From Caldanaerobacter subterraneus (GTDB lineage: Bacteria; Bacillota; Thermoanaerobacteria; Thermoanaerobacterales; Thermoanaerobacteraceae): a stretch of DNA of 64,000 nucleotides. How positions within the stretch are numbered: position 1 is the first letter of the stretch; each line of letters starts with the position of its first letter. Both the position numbers and the translations under genes were made by a program. The notes under the pieces are model-generated. The model saw nothing but the letters and a program-made list of their open reading frames with translations, had not been told where the DNA came from and did not search any database. The DNA is taken from NCBI RefSeq assembly GCF_004345675.1, contig NZ_SLWU01000003.1:1-64000 (forward strand), read 5' to 3'. This document shows positions 8,435 to 16,836 of this stretch, piece after piece.

Positions 8435-10631
8435 TCTTAATACTCTCCTCCTTAAAATGCATCATAATGCTCTGAAAGTCCCCTTTAAGTTCTGGAATTA
8501 CTATCCCTGCATACATAAGTTCATCACCACTATATAGACTACCATCATCTTCTAAAACATAATTAAAATCTGGATTTATTCCTTTTAGACGAAGTCTTTT
8601 AATAGGTTCATTTGCTCCTCCCAAAACTCTAAAATAATAGAGCAAAAATTCTCTTTTATCCTCAGAAACAATCAACCAAGCAGTTTCATTCCCTTCAAAG
8701 GGACTTAACAATCGATAAAAATCTCCAAATTGCACCAGTTTCCTAATCTCTTTATACTTTTCAACATATTTCTTTATTTCCTCTTTTTCTTCACTGGATA
8801 GTTTTGTCAAATCAAGTTCAAAGCCAAAATTAGCTGACATTGCTACATGTGCACGTATTTTTAACGGCGTAATTCTGTGAACTTGATGATTTGGTACAGC
8901 AGATATGTGGCTTCCCATTGAAATAAGAGGATAAACTATGCTTGTACCATACTGTATTTTAAGTCTTTCAATTGCATCTGTATCGTCACTGGTCCAAGTC
9001 TGTGGCATGTAATAAAGCATTCCTGGATCGAAACGACCACCACCACCAGCACAACTTTCAAACAAAACATCAGGAAACCTTGTCGTTATTTCTTCTAATA
9101 TTCTGTAAAGTCCAAGTATATATCTGTGAGCAGTTTCTCTTTGTCTTTCAGGAGGCAAAAGTGCAGAGCCTATCTCTGTCATATTTCTATTCATATCCCA
9201 TTTTACATAACTTATGTTGGCGCTTTCCAAAATATCTGACACTACTTTTATAATATAATCTTGTACATCTTTTCGTGATAAGTCCAATACAAGTTGATTT
9301 CTGCTTTCACTTCTCGGCCTATCAGGTACATGTATACACCAATCAGGATGCCTTCTATATAGATCACTATCAGGAGACACCATTTCTGGTTCCATCCATA
9401 ATCCAAATTTTAAACCTAAAGAATTTATCCCTTTTGCAAGGCCATCCAAACCACTTGGAATCTTTTCTTTATTTACAAACCAATCTCCCAGTGAAGAATT
9501 GTCAGAATTTCTCTTTCCAAACCATCCATCGTCAAGAACAAACAATTCAATACCCAAATCTTTAGCTTCTTTAGCAAGTTCTTTAAGTTTTTCTTCGGTA
9601 AAATCAAAATAAGTGGCTTCCCAATTGTTTATAAGAATTGGTCTTTCTTTGTCCTTAAATTTACTTCTCATAAGTCTACTTCTGTACAGTTTGTGATAGG
9701 TATTTGACATTTTATTTAAGCCGCTATCCGAATAAACCATAACGACTTCTGGTGTTTGAAATGTTTCACTTGGCTTTAGAAGCCATGAAAAATCAAATGG
9801 ATTGATTCCCATAGAAACTCTTGCCATATTATATTGATCTACTTCTACTTGTGCCAAGAAATTGCCACTGTAAACAAGACTAAATCCATACACATCTCCA
9901 TGCCATTCATCAGCGTCTTTCCTTAAAAGCGCTATAAAAGGATTTTGCTGATGGCTGCTTGCACCTCTTCTACTTTCAATAGACTGGACTCCTGGTACAA
10001 GCGGTCTCCTTATAACATGTCTTTCTCTCGCCCAAGCTCCTGACAGTTGTAGCATGTCAAAGTTACTATCATTAAAATCAACATTCATAGACAAAGCTTT
10101 AAGTAGTTTTATGTCTTCTTTTCCCATGTTTTCAAATTTTGCCGACCTTGTTATAACATCATAATCTCTAAATGCTGTATAAATTAAAGTTACCTTTAAA
10201 TTAGCTACTTTATCATACAATTCTAACTCAAGAGTATCAGCTTCATCTTCATTTTCAACATAAGTAGCCGGGAGCCCTTCTAATTTAGGTTTACCTTTAT
10301 AGATTTTATGAGATAAATACCTTAAATCAGAAATTGTGGATCCATTTTCAAGCTGAATTTGATATGCAGGACTTCTAAAGTCAGTGTTACCATATGCAGG
10401 GTATTCTTGTGGCAAAAAATCTAGCATTAATTGGTTACCAAAATTAGTAATATCCGTATCTACTAAATTTATGTGTGGGAACTTTAGTAAATTATATATA
10501 TTGGGACTTTTCATTTTCTTACCAAAATATACATGTAAAACGGCCCCATTTTTTAAAACATGTAAGATATAACTTGTATCTTTCGCAGAAAGATGAAAAG
10601 TTCTTGTATTTTTATCGAAATAAATAGGCAT
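8427..10631 (-). CDS. Alpha-galactosidase, GH36
   Basis: The 734-residue length and motifs match GH36 alpha-galactosidases of bacilli and thermophilic Clostridia. The nucleophile is Asp479 in KWDMNRNMTE. The acid/base is Asp549 in TSDDTDAIERL. The substrate-binding Cys/Gly run SCAGGGGRFD is at about 526-535, and VLDDGWFGKRN at about 366. It removes alpha-1,6-galactose from melibiose, raffinose, stachyose and short galactomannan pieces inside the cell, as there is no signal sequence. It follows the ABC permease by 41 bases, has a strong GGGGGGG ribosome site, and overlaps the next gene. Galactose released here would feed galK, galT and galE about 6 kb upstream. Confidence 0.93.
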   Translation of the reverse strand: MPIYFDKNTRTFHLSAKDTSYILHVLKNGAVLHVYFGKKMKSPNIYNLLKFPHINLVDTDITNFGNQLMLDFLPQEYPAYGNTDFRSPAYQIQLENGSTISDLRYLSHKIYKGKPKLEGLPATYVENEDEADTLELELYDKVANLKVTLIYTAFRDYDVITRSAKFENMGKEDIKLLKALSMNVDFNDSNFDMLQLSGAWARERHVIRRPLVPGVQSIESRRGASSHQQNPFIALLRKDADEWHGDVYGFSLVYSGNFLAQVEVDQYNMARVSMGINPFDFSWLLKPSETFQTPEVVMVYSDSGLNKMSNTYHKLYRSRLMRSKFKDKERPILINNWEATYFDFTEEKLKELAKEAKDLGIELFVLDDGWFGKRNSDNSSLGDWFVNKEKIPSGLDGLAKGINSLGLKFGLWMEPEMVSPDSDLYRRHPDWCIHVPDRPRSESRNQLVLDLSRKDVQDYIIKVVSDILESANISYVKWDMNRNMTEIGSALLPPERQRETAHRYILGLYRILEEITTRFPDVLFESCAGGGGRFDPGMLYYMPQTWTSDDTDAIERLKIQYGTSIVYPLISMGSHISAVPNHQVHRITPLKIRAHVAMSANFGFELDLTKLSSEEKEEIKKYVEKYKEIRKLVQFGDFYRLLSPFEGNETAWLIVSEDKREFLLYYFRVLGGANEPIKRLRLKGINPDFNYVLEDDGSLYSGDELMYAGIVIPELKGDFQSIMMHFKEESIKNG

Positions 10632-10672
10632 CTCATCCCCCCCTTCTTAAACCAAATTTTACAATTTATAAA

Positions 10673-11491
10673 TTATTGTTTTATTGCTCCAGTCATACCT
10701 TGTACAAAATACCGTTGCAATGTAAAAAATACAATAATATTAGGCAAAGTAGCTATCACAATCGTCATCATGATAATTCCGTATTCAGGAAAATATGCCG
10801 AAGCCAAACTTGAAATTAATAGTGTGATCGTTTTTTGTTCATCTGTTTGCAATACAATAAGAGGCCATAGATATGAATTCCAACTTGTGGTAAATGAAAG
10901 AATAGCGGCTGCAGCATAAGTAGATTTCATCATGGGAACGACAATAGAACTAAATATTCTTAGTTCTCCCGCCCCATCGATTCTAGCTGCTTCTATAATC
11001 TCTTTAGGAAAAGATTTAAAACTTTGCCTAAAGAAAAACAGTATAAATACTGAAGCAATAGCTGGAAGTATCACTCCCCAAGGAGTATTCAAAAGCTTAA
11101 GTTCAACAATTAGCCTAAATAAAGGAACCATTAACGCCGCTAATGGGATCATCATTGATAAAAGAATTATATTATATATTTTTTCTCGAGTTCTTGCTCT
11201 ATAAATTTCGAAACCATATGCTGCCATAGAAGTCGCTATCAATGTCCCAATCATAGTTGACAATGAAATTTTTATAGAGTTAAATAATATTTTCCCTAGA
11301 TTATACGAAGCAGTAAGTGTTTTAAAATTGTAAATCAACTGATTCCCAAAAGTCATTTTACCTTTTATTACATCAACAGCACTGTTAGTCATTCCCACTA
11401 TCATCCAATAGAAAGGAAATACCGAAGCAATAAATACTAAAATCAAAAATATGTAAGCAAAAGATCTAAACAATAATTTTTTTAAATTCAT
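10673..11491 (-). CDS. Sugar ABC transporter permease, MalG type
   Basis: A 272-residue inner-membrane protein with six predicted helices. The cytoplasmic EAA loop, EAARIDGAGELRIFSSIVVPMMKS, lies near residues 180-203 and docks the shared ATPase. It pairs with the MalF-type permease, whose stop codon it overlaps by four bases (ATGA). Together with the binding protein they form an oligosaccharide importer of the CUT1 class. No ATPase gene lies in the operon, as is usual for Gram-positive CUT1 systems that borrow a common MsmX-like ATPase. The substrate is inferred from the downstream alpha- and beta-galactosidases to be a galactoside. Confidence 0.9.
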   Translation of the reverse strand: MNLKKLLFRSFAYIFLILVFIASVFPFYWMIVGMTNSAVDVIKGKMTFGNQLIYNFKTLTASYNLGKILFNSIKISLSTMIGTLIATSMAAYGFEIYRARTREKIYNIILLSMMIPLAALMVPLFRLIVELKLLNTPWGVILPAIASVFILFFFRQSFKSFPKEIIEAARIDGAGELRIFSSIVVPMMKSTYAAAAILSFTTSWNSYLWPLIVLQTDEQKTITLLISSLASAYFPEYGIIMMTIVIATLPNIIVFFTLQRYFVQGMTGAIKQ

Positions 11492-12423
11492 TCTTTCTCA
11501 CCTACCACTTTAAATTGAATGAAAGTTAATATTGCAGTAATAAAGACTATAACATATGAAACTGCAGCAGCATATCCAAAATTAGGCATATATTTAAAAA
11601 CCAGATTGTAAATATAAACAGAAAGGGTAAGTAAGGAATTTCCAGGCCCCACACTAGAAGCAGTAACTCCCCCACTTGAAAGATTTATAGGTTCATCAAA
11701 TAGTTGTAAAGTACCTATTGTGGACATGATAGTTGTAAAGATTATAATAGGTTTTAGCATTGGAATAGTTATATAGAAAAATTGCTGGATTTTATTTGCC
11801 CCGTCTATTGCTGCAGATTCATATAAATCATATGGAATATTTTGTAATCCAGATAAATAGAATACCATATTATAGCCTGTCCATCGCCAAGTCATTCCTA
11901 TAATAAGTGTAATTTTCGCCCAAAAAGGATCTAATAACCATGGAATAGGTTCTTTAAGTAAATGTAATTTTAATAAAATGGTGTTCACAAGACCATCTAA
12001 ACTAAACATCATTTTAAATAGCACGGCAGTGGCTACAAGTGAAGTAACTGTTGGTAGAAAAATTCCTGTTCTAAAAAATCCTCGAAATTTAATGTTCTTA
12101 TCATTAAGAATATCTGCAAGTATTAAAGCAAGAAAAAGCATTATGGGTACTTGTATTATTAAAATGGTAAAAGTATTTTTTAACGCTAGCAAAAACATTT
12201 GATCGTTAAAAAGCTTTATATAATTCTCAAAACCAATAAATTTTTGTACAATACCTTTCGAAGATGTGAAAGAAAGATAAAAAGAATAAACAATTGGATA
12301 AAATAAAAATATTACAAGTAACATAAGTGCAAATGATATAAAAAGCCAACCATAGTTATCCAAAATTCTATTGTAAGATAAATTTTTACATAAAATCGAA
12401 TGCTCCATTTTTCTCTTTACCAT
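11488..12423 (-). CDS. Sugar ABC transporter permease, MalF type
   Basis: About 311 residues with a hydrophobic first helix (LFISFALMLLVIFLFYPIVY) and the EAA loop ESAAIDGANKIQQFFYITIPMLKP near residue 205. I start it at the ATG at 12423, because AGAGGTG lies six bases before it. The alternative GTG at 12432 overlaps that ribosome site. It partners the MalG-type permease in a CUT1 importer for oligosaccharides. Upstream, a very stable hairpin separates it from the binding-protein gene, which probably lowers permease output relative to the binding protein. Confidence 0.88.
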   Translation of the reverse strand: MVKRKMEHSILCKNLSYNRILDNYGWLFISFALMLLVIFLFYPIVYSFYLSFTSSKGIVQKFIGFENYIKLFNDQMFLLALKNTFTILIIQVPIMLFLALILADILNDKNIKFRGFFRTGIFLPTVTSLVATAVLFKMMFSLDGLVNTILLKLHLLKEPIPWLLDPFWAKITLIIGMTWRWTGYNMVFYLSGLQNIPYDLYESAAIDGANKIQQFFYITIPMLKPIIIFTTIMSTIGTLQLFDEPINLSSGGVTASSVGPGNSLLTLSVYIYNLVFKYMPNFGYAAAVSYVIVFITAILTFIQFKVVGEKE

Positions 12424-12457
12424 AATCTGCACCTCTTCTTATTCTCCTTTTTCTGCC

Positions 12458-12492
12458 GTAGAAATAGCAGCTAAAGAAGCTGCTATTTCTAC
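12458..12492 (-). other. Stable intercistronic hairpin after the binding-protein gene
   Basis: Two 15-base arms (12458-12472 and 12478-12492) pair perfectly around a 5-base loop. The minus strand continues GGCAGAAAAAGG without a T-run, so this is more likely an mRNA-stabilising or partial-stop element than a full terminator. It lies 9 bases after the binding-protein stop. Confidence 0.75.
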
Positions 12493-12501
12493 AGCTAGAT
12501 G

Positions 12502-13824
12502 TTAATGATTAATTTGATTCTTCAACTGTTCTCCTGCTTTTTTCAAAGCTTCATCAATAGATATCTTTCCAGAATATACATCCGGCATTATCCCCATAAT
12601 TGCTGCATCTGCTTCATACGTGTATACTCCATAATTGACTGGAGGAATATTTTTCATGTACTCTGATAAATCAGCATATATTTTCTGACCGCCAAAAAAT
12701 GGATCAGGTGCAGAATATGCTTCTCCGCTTTGAGCAGGTAAATAAGTAGCAATTGCTCCCCTTTCTACAAGTATTTTTTGATAAAACTCTACATTACCTG
12801 CGTATATTTCTTTTAAGAAATCAATGGCAACGTCTTTATTCTTGGAACCATTTAAAACATACCAACTCGAACCCCCAAGATTCGATGCATTAACAGAATT
12901 ACTGAGAGAAAGTCTTGGTGTAGGCGCAAGGCCCCATTTGCCACTTTGGCTCGCCTCTGCTTTAATAGATCCAATAATCCATGCACCTGTAACAACTGTA
13001 GCCGTATCTCCTTTATTAAAAGCTGCAACCCATTCGTTCCAGCCACTTACCTTTTTTACTATACCTGAATCAAACAATTTTTTGTACGTTATCATCGCTT
13101 CTTTCATTGCTGGATTTTGAGTAAAATTAGGTTTCCCATCTTTATCAAAGTACCATTCACCAGCAGATTGAAGCATTATTCTCATTAATCCACCATCTGC
13201 TGGATCAAAACCAATCATTGCTTTTCCAGTTTTCTCTTTTACCTTTTTACCTATCTCTATGAATTGGTCCCAAGTTATGTTATTTAAATCTTCTGGTTTA
13301 TATCCAGCTTGTTCTAATATATCTCTTCTATAAAATAATCCCGTAACTCCAGAATCAAAAGGAACGCCATATATTTTCCCATCAAGAGTCATGAGCTCAA
13401 CTTTATATTTTGCAAATTTGCTATAATCAATTTTATCCGTTAAATCTGCAAACGCACCTGGATACGCTTGAAGATATTTTTGTGCGTTATAGTCCTCTAT
13501 TAATACAATATCAGGTAAACCTTCTTTAACACCTGAAGCAAGCACTGTATTTAATTTTTGTTCCAAATCAGCCTTCGCCATTTCTACCACATCAATTTGA
13601 ACATCAGGATGTTCCTTAGTATAAATTGCCTTTGCATCATTCATAATAGCGACATTAAAATTTGGATCCCAGCACCATACTGTAATTTTTTTAGTTCCAG
13701 AATTTGCTGTAGTACTCGATTGCTCAGAACCTTTAGAAACAGAATTCCCTGAACTCCCACATCCGGTCAATAAAATTGTCATTAGAAATACTACCGAGAC
13801 AAGGTAAGCAATAATTCTCTTCAT
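12502..13824 (-). CDS. Sugar-binding lipoprotein of ABC transporter (family 1)
   Basis: A 440-residue extracellular binding protein. The lipobox is LLTGC with Cys22 as lipidation site, after a hydrophobic signal and followed by a Ser/Gly/Thr linker. The body matches family 1 solute-binding proteins (KKITVWCWDPNFN opening, FNKGDTATVVTGAWIIGSIKAE in the middle). It captures the oligosaccharide outside the membrane and delivers it to the two permeases encoded next. The ribosome site AAAGGAGGAAG is strong, fitting the need for excess binding protein. The gene starts only 104 bases from the end of an insertion sequence, which may have cut off its original promoter. Galactoside specificity is inferred from neighbours. 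Confidence 0.9.
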   Translation of the reverse strand: MKRIIAYLVSVVFLMTILLTGCGSSGNSVSKGSEQSSTTANSGTKKITVWCWDPNFNVAIMNDAKAIYTKEHPDVQIDVVEMAKADLEQKLNTVLASGVKEGLPDIVLIEDYNAQKYLQAYPGAFADLTDKIDYSKFAKYKVELMTLDGKIYGVPFDSGVTGLFYRRDILEQAGYKPEDLNNITWDQFIEIGKKVKEKTGKAMIGFDPADGGLMRIMLQSAGEWYFDKDGKPNFTQNPAMKEAMITYKKLFDSGIVKKVSGWNEWVAAFNKGDTATVVTGAWIIGSIKAEASQSGKWGLAPTPRLSLSNSVNASNLGGSSWYVLNGSKNKDVAIDFLKEIYAGNVEFYQKILVERGAIATYLPAQSGEAYSAPDPFFGGQKIYADLSEYMKNIPPVNYGVYTYEADAAIMGIMPDVYSGKISIDEALKKAGEQLKNQINH

Positions 13825-13928
13825 AGTAAAACTTCCTCCTTTTTTAAAAAATATTTGTTTCGTTTTATCAAAAGTAACTATATTGCCTATTTTCTTATCA
13901 CCTTCTTTCCCCTCCTTTTAGGTATAAT

Positions 13929-15576
13929 TAGACTTGTGCAAAATTCAAAAGCCTTCATTTAAGCCATTCTACAGATATACTTTTTTCCTATCACTCTTGA
14001 ATTTTTTATCTTTTATGTACGATTTCCCCTCCCATTTGTCGAATTATTATATATACCGCATGAAAATATTTTTTAAGGAGGAGGAAATCCTACATGTACC
14101 AGCTTCAATTACTTTTAAATATACCTGAACTCTTTACTTCCCAGTCTAAAATAGACTTTTATTCTTCTATGTTTAAAAATCTTGATCTGTCTTCAATACC
14201 TGAATTCCCTTCCTCTAGTCCTGGCCGTAAGGGTTACTCTCATCATGCAATGTTTAGAGCTTTTATTGTTATGCAAGCTGAAAGATTCGGTACAATTTCT
14301 GACCTCCTGGATTATCTCCGCAATAATCTTATCATTGCTCATCTTTGTGGCTTCAACATTTTTAAACCTCTTCCTTCTTATTGGACTTTCCGCCGTTTTA
14401 TTAATGAGTTCTCTCATGATTATTTGACCTCTATCTTTCAAAATCAGGTCAATATCCTCAAAAATATGGGCATCATCTCCGGTTAGTTTATTTCCATGGA
14501 CTCTACCCCTATTAAAGCTAACACTAAGTTAAATAACCCTAAGTCTTTTTCTAAAAATAAATTCTCTAAAGATAATCAGCCTAAGTCTGATAAGGATTGT
14601 AAATTAGGTGTTTATTTTGCTTCTAATGATTCTTCTAATAAACGATATAAGTTTTATTGGGGCTATAAAAATCATATTATTGTTGATGCTATCTCTGGAT
14701 TACCTATCGCTGAAACTACTACTCCCGCTGATGTTCCTGATTTTGATGTCGCTTTGTCTTTACTTGCTGATACTAATAGTTGGTTTAAACTGACTGGTAC
14801 TAATTTTATTGGCGATAAGGGTTATGATGTTAAGAAACTTTATAATTATGTTAGAGATACTCTCCATGGTCATTGTTTTATTCCTCGAAACTGGCGTAAT
14901 TCTAAAAATCCCCCACTGACTGGTGATGGTTATATCATTTGTGAAGCAGGTATTAAAATGCTCAAAGACGGCAAGCAATATTTTGATGGTTTTATTAAGC
15001 AAAAATTTGTTTGCAAGTTCTGTAATTCTAAAAATGACTCTGCTTGCCCTATTCAGCATCCTAAATATTTTAATGGCAAAAAGCATAGAGGCTGTACTAA
15101 GTATGCTATTATATCTTCTGATTATAGGTCCTCTATTAATAGAGACTCCCTATATTTTAAGGCTGTCTATAAATTGAGGATTGAATCAGAAAGATATAAT
15201 TCTCGCTTTAAGGCCCTAGATTTTGAAAAGGCTTATGTTAGAAATATTAATTCTGTGAGCAACCTTAATACTTTTGGCCATATTACTTTGCTTACTGTCG
15301 CTATTGTAGCTATTAAACTGGGTAAATTTGATGAGTTTAAGTCTCTTGTTGCTCTGATGCAATCGGCTTAATTTTTACTGAATTTAGTTCATGCCACTTT
15401 TTAACATTTGACTTCTACAGGATATTCATGCCCTTTTTTAGCTCCTCTTTTTGTCTTTTCTTTTCCCTTACCACTTCCTTTATGTTTTATTGTCAGTCTT
15501 GATTACTATATATTGTATGTCATACATATTTTGGTTTTTTGATTATGATTATTTTAATTAATTTTGCACAGCCCTA
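13929..15576 (+). mobile_element. Insertion sequence, DDE transposase, about 1.65 kb
   Basis: The imperfect terminal inverted repeats are TAGACTTGTGCAAAATT (13929-13945) and its partner at 15560-15576 (minus-strand reading TAGGGCTGTGCAAAATT, 14 of 17 matching). TATAAT occurs just outside both ends (13923-13928 and 15578-15583, one extra G on the right) and may be the duplicated target. The single transposase frame runs left to right, opposite to the surrounding operons. The element separates the galactoside ABC operon from the Leloir operon and a sigma-H-like promoter. Exact ends are my estimate. Confidence 0.75.
14094..15371 (+). pseudogene. IS transposase with in-frame TAG stop
   Basis: One continuous frame of 425 codons is interrupted only by TAG at 14484-14486. 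Upstream is a 130-residue DUF772-like N-terminus (GRKGYSHHAMFRAFIVMQAERFGT). Downstream, in the same frame, are the catalytic parts: Asp in MDSTPIKANT, Asp in IGDKGYDVKK and Glu in IESERYNSRFK, so the DDE triad is intact apart from the stop. The downstream ATG (14496) has no good ribosome site. Either the element is dead through one nonsense mutation or it yields little full-length protein by read-through. The IS4/IS5-like superfamily is clear; the exact group is uncertain. Codon use (many TAT, TTT, GAT) differs from nearby metabolic genes, as expected of acquired DNA. Confidence 0.85.
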
Positions 15577-15583
15577 GTATAAT

Positions 15584-15902
15584 AGTAAATACAAATGTAG
15601 TTAACGTTCTCACTAAATTTAAAAACTCTCTTTTTACCTAAGTTTTTTAGTTATTTTAATTTATATGGTAAATTGTTCTATGTATTTTGCTTTATTTTTT
15701 AATATATTTTAGAATTATTTTCTTTTATTTCGTAACTTTAATACAAAAATTTTGCATACGTATTATCAAATTCGCCATGTATTTAGCTTAACTTTCTTTT
15801 TCATTTTAACTAACTCTATATTTATATATTCGCCATAAATTTAAAAATTCCTTCTTCTCAGCCTCAATTTATTAAAATTTTTTATAAAGTTTCTTATTCC
15901 TC
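15584..15902. promoter_or_regulatory. AT-rich intergenic stretch between IS and gal operon
   Basis: About 320 bases with no reading frame of note and no clear terminator for the gal operon. It contains the sigma-H-like promoter at 15828-15852 pointing toward the IS, plus an isolated second GCGAAT-like -10 with no -35 (minus strand around 15770). Otherwise nothing recognised. Confidence 0.55.
15828..15852 (-). promoter_or_regulatory. Sigma-H-type promoter P1
   Basis: The minus strand reads AGGAATTTTT, then GCGAAT. AGGA and GAAT are separated by exactly 17 bases, the spacing of Bacillus sigma-H promoters such as spoVG. It points toward the galactoside ABC operon, from which the IS at 13929-15576 now separates it. 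Confidence 0.55.
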
Positions 15903-16808
15903 TTACTTCCTGCAATACTTCTTTGCAATTTCATCAAACACATCTTCATCTATATCCTTTACATATACTCCATCGTAAAGCTCCCATTCTTCAATGTGTT
16001 CAACTGTTTCACCGGGCTGTAGTTTTGTTAAAGGACTTAATGTCTCTATTTCAAGCATCCAGTCGTTTGTGTATGTTTCAAAAGACACACCAAAGTCAGG
16101 ATATGTTGCATTCTCCTTCGGATAATATCTTTTTATGAAAAGGTGTCCCCCTCTTACGTAAGCAGCCCAACCTTCTTGGTTATTAATTCCTAACTTAAAA
16201 GGTTTTCTGTTATTAGGATCTTGTTTCAGTGCAATATATTTTTCTCCCCAATACACCCTTTTATCATTCATTTTAGAATAAGGCCAAAGTACAATTTGCC
16301 TATTTGGAAGTAAATCTGTGTCTTTATTTGGTTGAGGAATTATTTCGATGCCCTCAGGTGCAAGTACTGTTATTGTCCATGCTGAAAGCTCAATAGGCCA
16401 TGCTCCAAGATTAGTTATCCTGTGTACAAGCCTTACTTTGTTCTCATTCGGATTTAAAACTATGTCAATTTCCTTCTGTGTGTTTACCCATTTTTCAGGC
16501 TTCTGAATAAGCCTTATCCCGTTTTCTATTTCATGCCAATCAACAGGGTCATTATCTGGTATATAAGTCCTCTTTCTGTCTTCAGGACTGTGCCATAGCC
16601 TGTGGCCGCCGTAAAACCTGAATTCATCCCCTCCTTTTAATCTGAGAGTTCTTGGATCTAAATTAAACTCGTTTGCATCTTCCTCAAATCCAAATCTCAC
16701 GATTCTGGGCCCTATATCTGTAGTCGCCACAACATCAATAATGCCATTTGAAAGTCTTATGCTGTTCTCCCATCCAGAAAAGTTTATTTTTTCAATTTTT
16801 ACTGACAT
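15903..16808 (-). CDS. Galactose-mutarotase-fold protein (DUF4380-like), last gene of gal operon
   Basis: A 301-residue cytosolic protein with the sequence style of the aldose-1-epimerase/mutarotase superfold (VVATTDIGPRIVRFGF at about 28-43, FYGGHRLWHSPED at about 85-97, WTITVLAPEG near 165). It fits the DUF4380 group rather than classical GalM. Classical mutarotases use a His and Glu pair; here His90 and His94 are visible candidates, but the full site cannot be confirmed. It lies 28 bases after the ROK regulator, in line with galT, galK and galE. No galM is present in the operon, so it may supply alpha-galactose for GalK. That role is inferred from position only. Confidence 0.7.
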   Translation of the reverse strand: MSVKIEKINFSGWENSIRLSNGIIDVVATTDIGPRIVRFGFEEDANEFNLDPRTLRLKGGDEFRFYGGHRLWHSPEDRKRTYIPDNDPVDWHEIENGIRLIQKPEKWVNTQKEIDIVLNPNENKVRLVHRITNLGAWPIELSAWTITVLAPEGIEIIPQPNKDTDLLPNRQIVLWPYSKMNDKRVYWGEKYIALKQDPNNRKPFKLGINNQEGWAAYVRGGHLFIKRYYPKENATYPDFGVSFETYTNDWMLEIETLSPLTKLQPGETVEHIEEWELYDGVYVKDIDEDVFDEIAKKYCRK

Positions 16809-16836
16809 ATTCCTCCTCCTTCCTGTTACAGTGCTT

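Noticed and set aside
13858-13885. Catabolite-response (cre) element before the binding-protein gene
   Set aside because: TTTTGATAAAACGAAACAAA has the central CG but wrong half-site spacing against WTGNNARCGNWWWCAW; too weak to call.
14037-14043. TGTCGAA in the insertion sequence leader as a Spo0A-controlled transposase
   Set aside because: A single 7-base match with no sigma-H -35 beside it; likely chance in this length of AT-rich DNA.
14484-14486. Pyrrolysine or selenocysteine decoding at the transposase TAG
   Set aside because: No pyl genes or insertion structure are in view, and transposases do not use these residues; a nonsense mutation is simpler.
15764-15790. Second GCGAAT element upstream of the galactoside importer as a sixth sigma-H promoter
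   Set aside because: The position 17 bases further reads AAGT on the minus strand, not AGGA, so only a -10 would be present.
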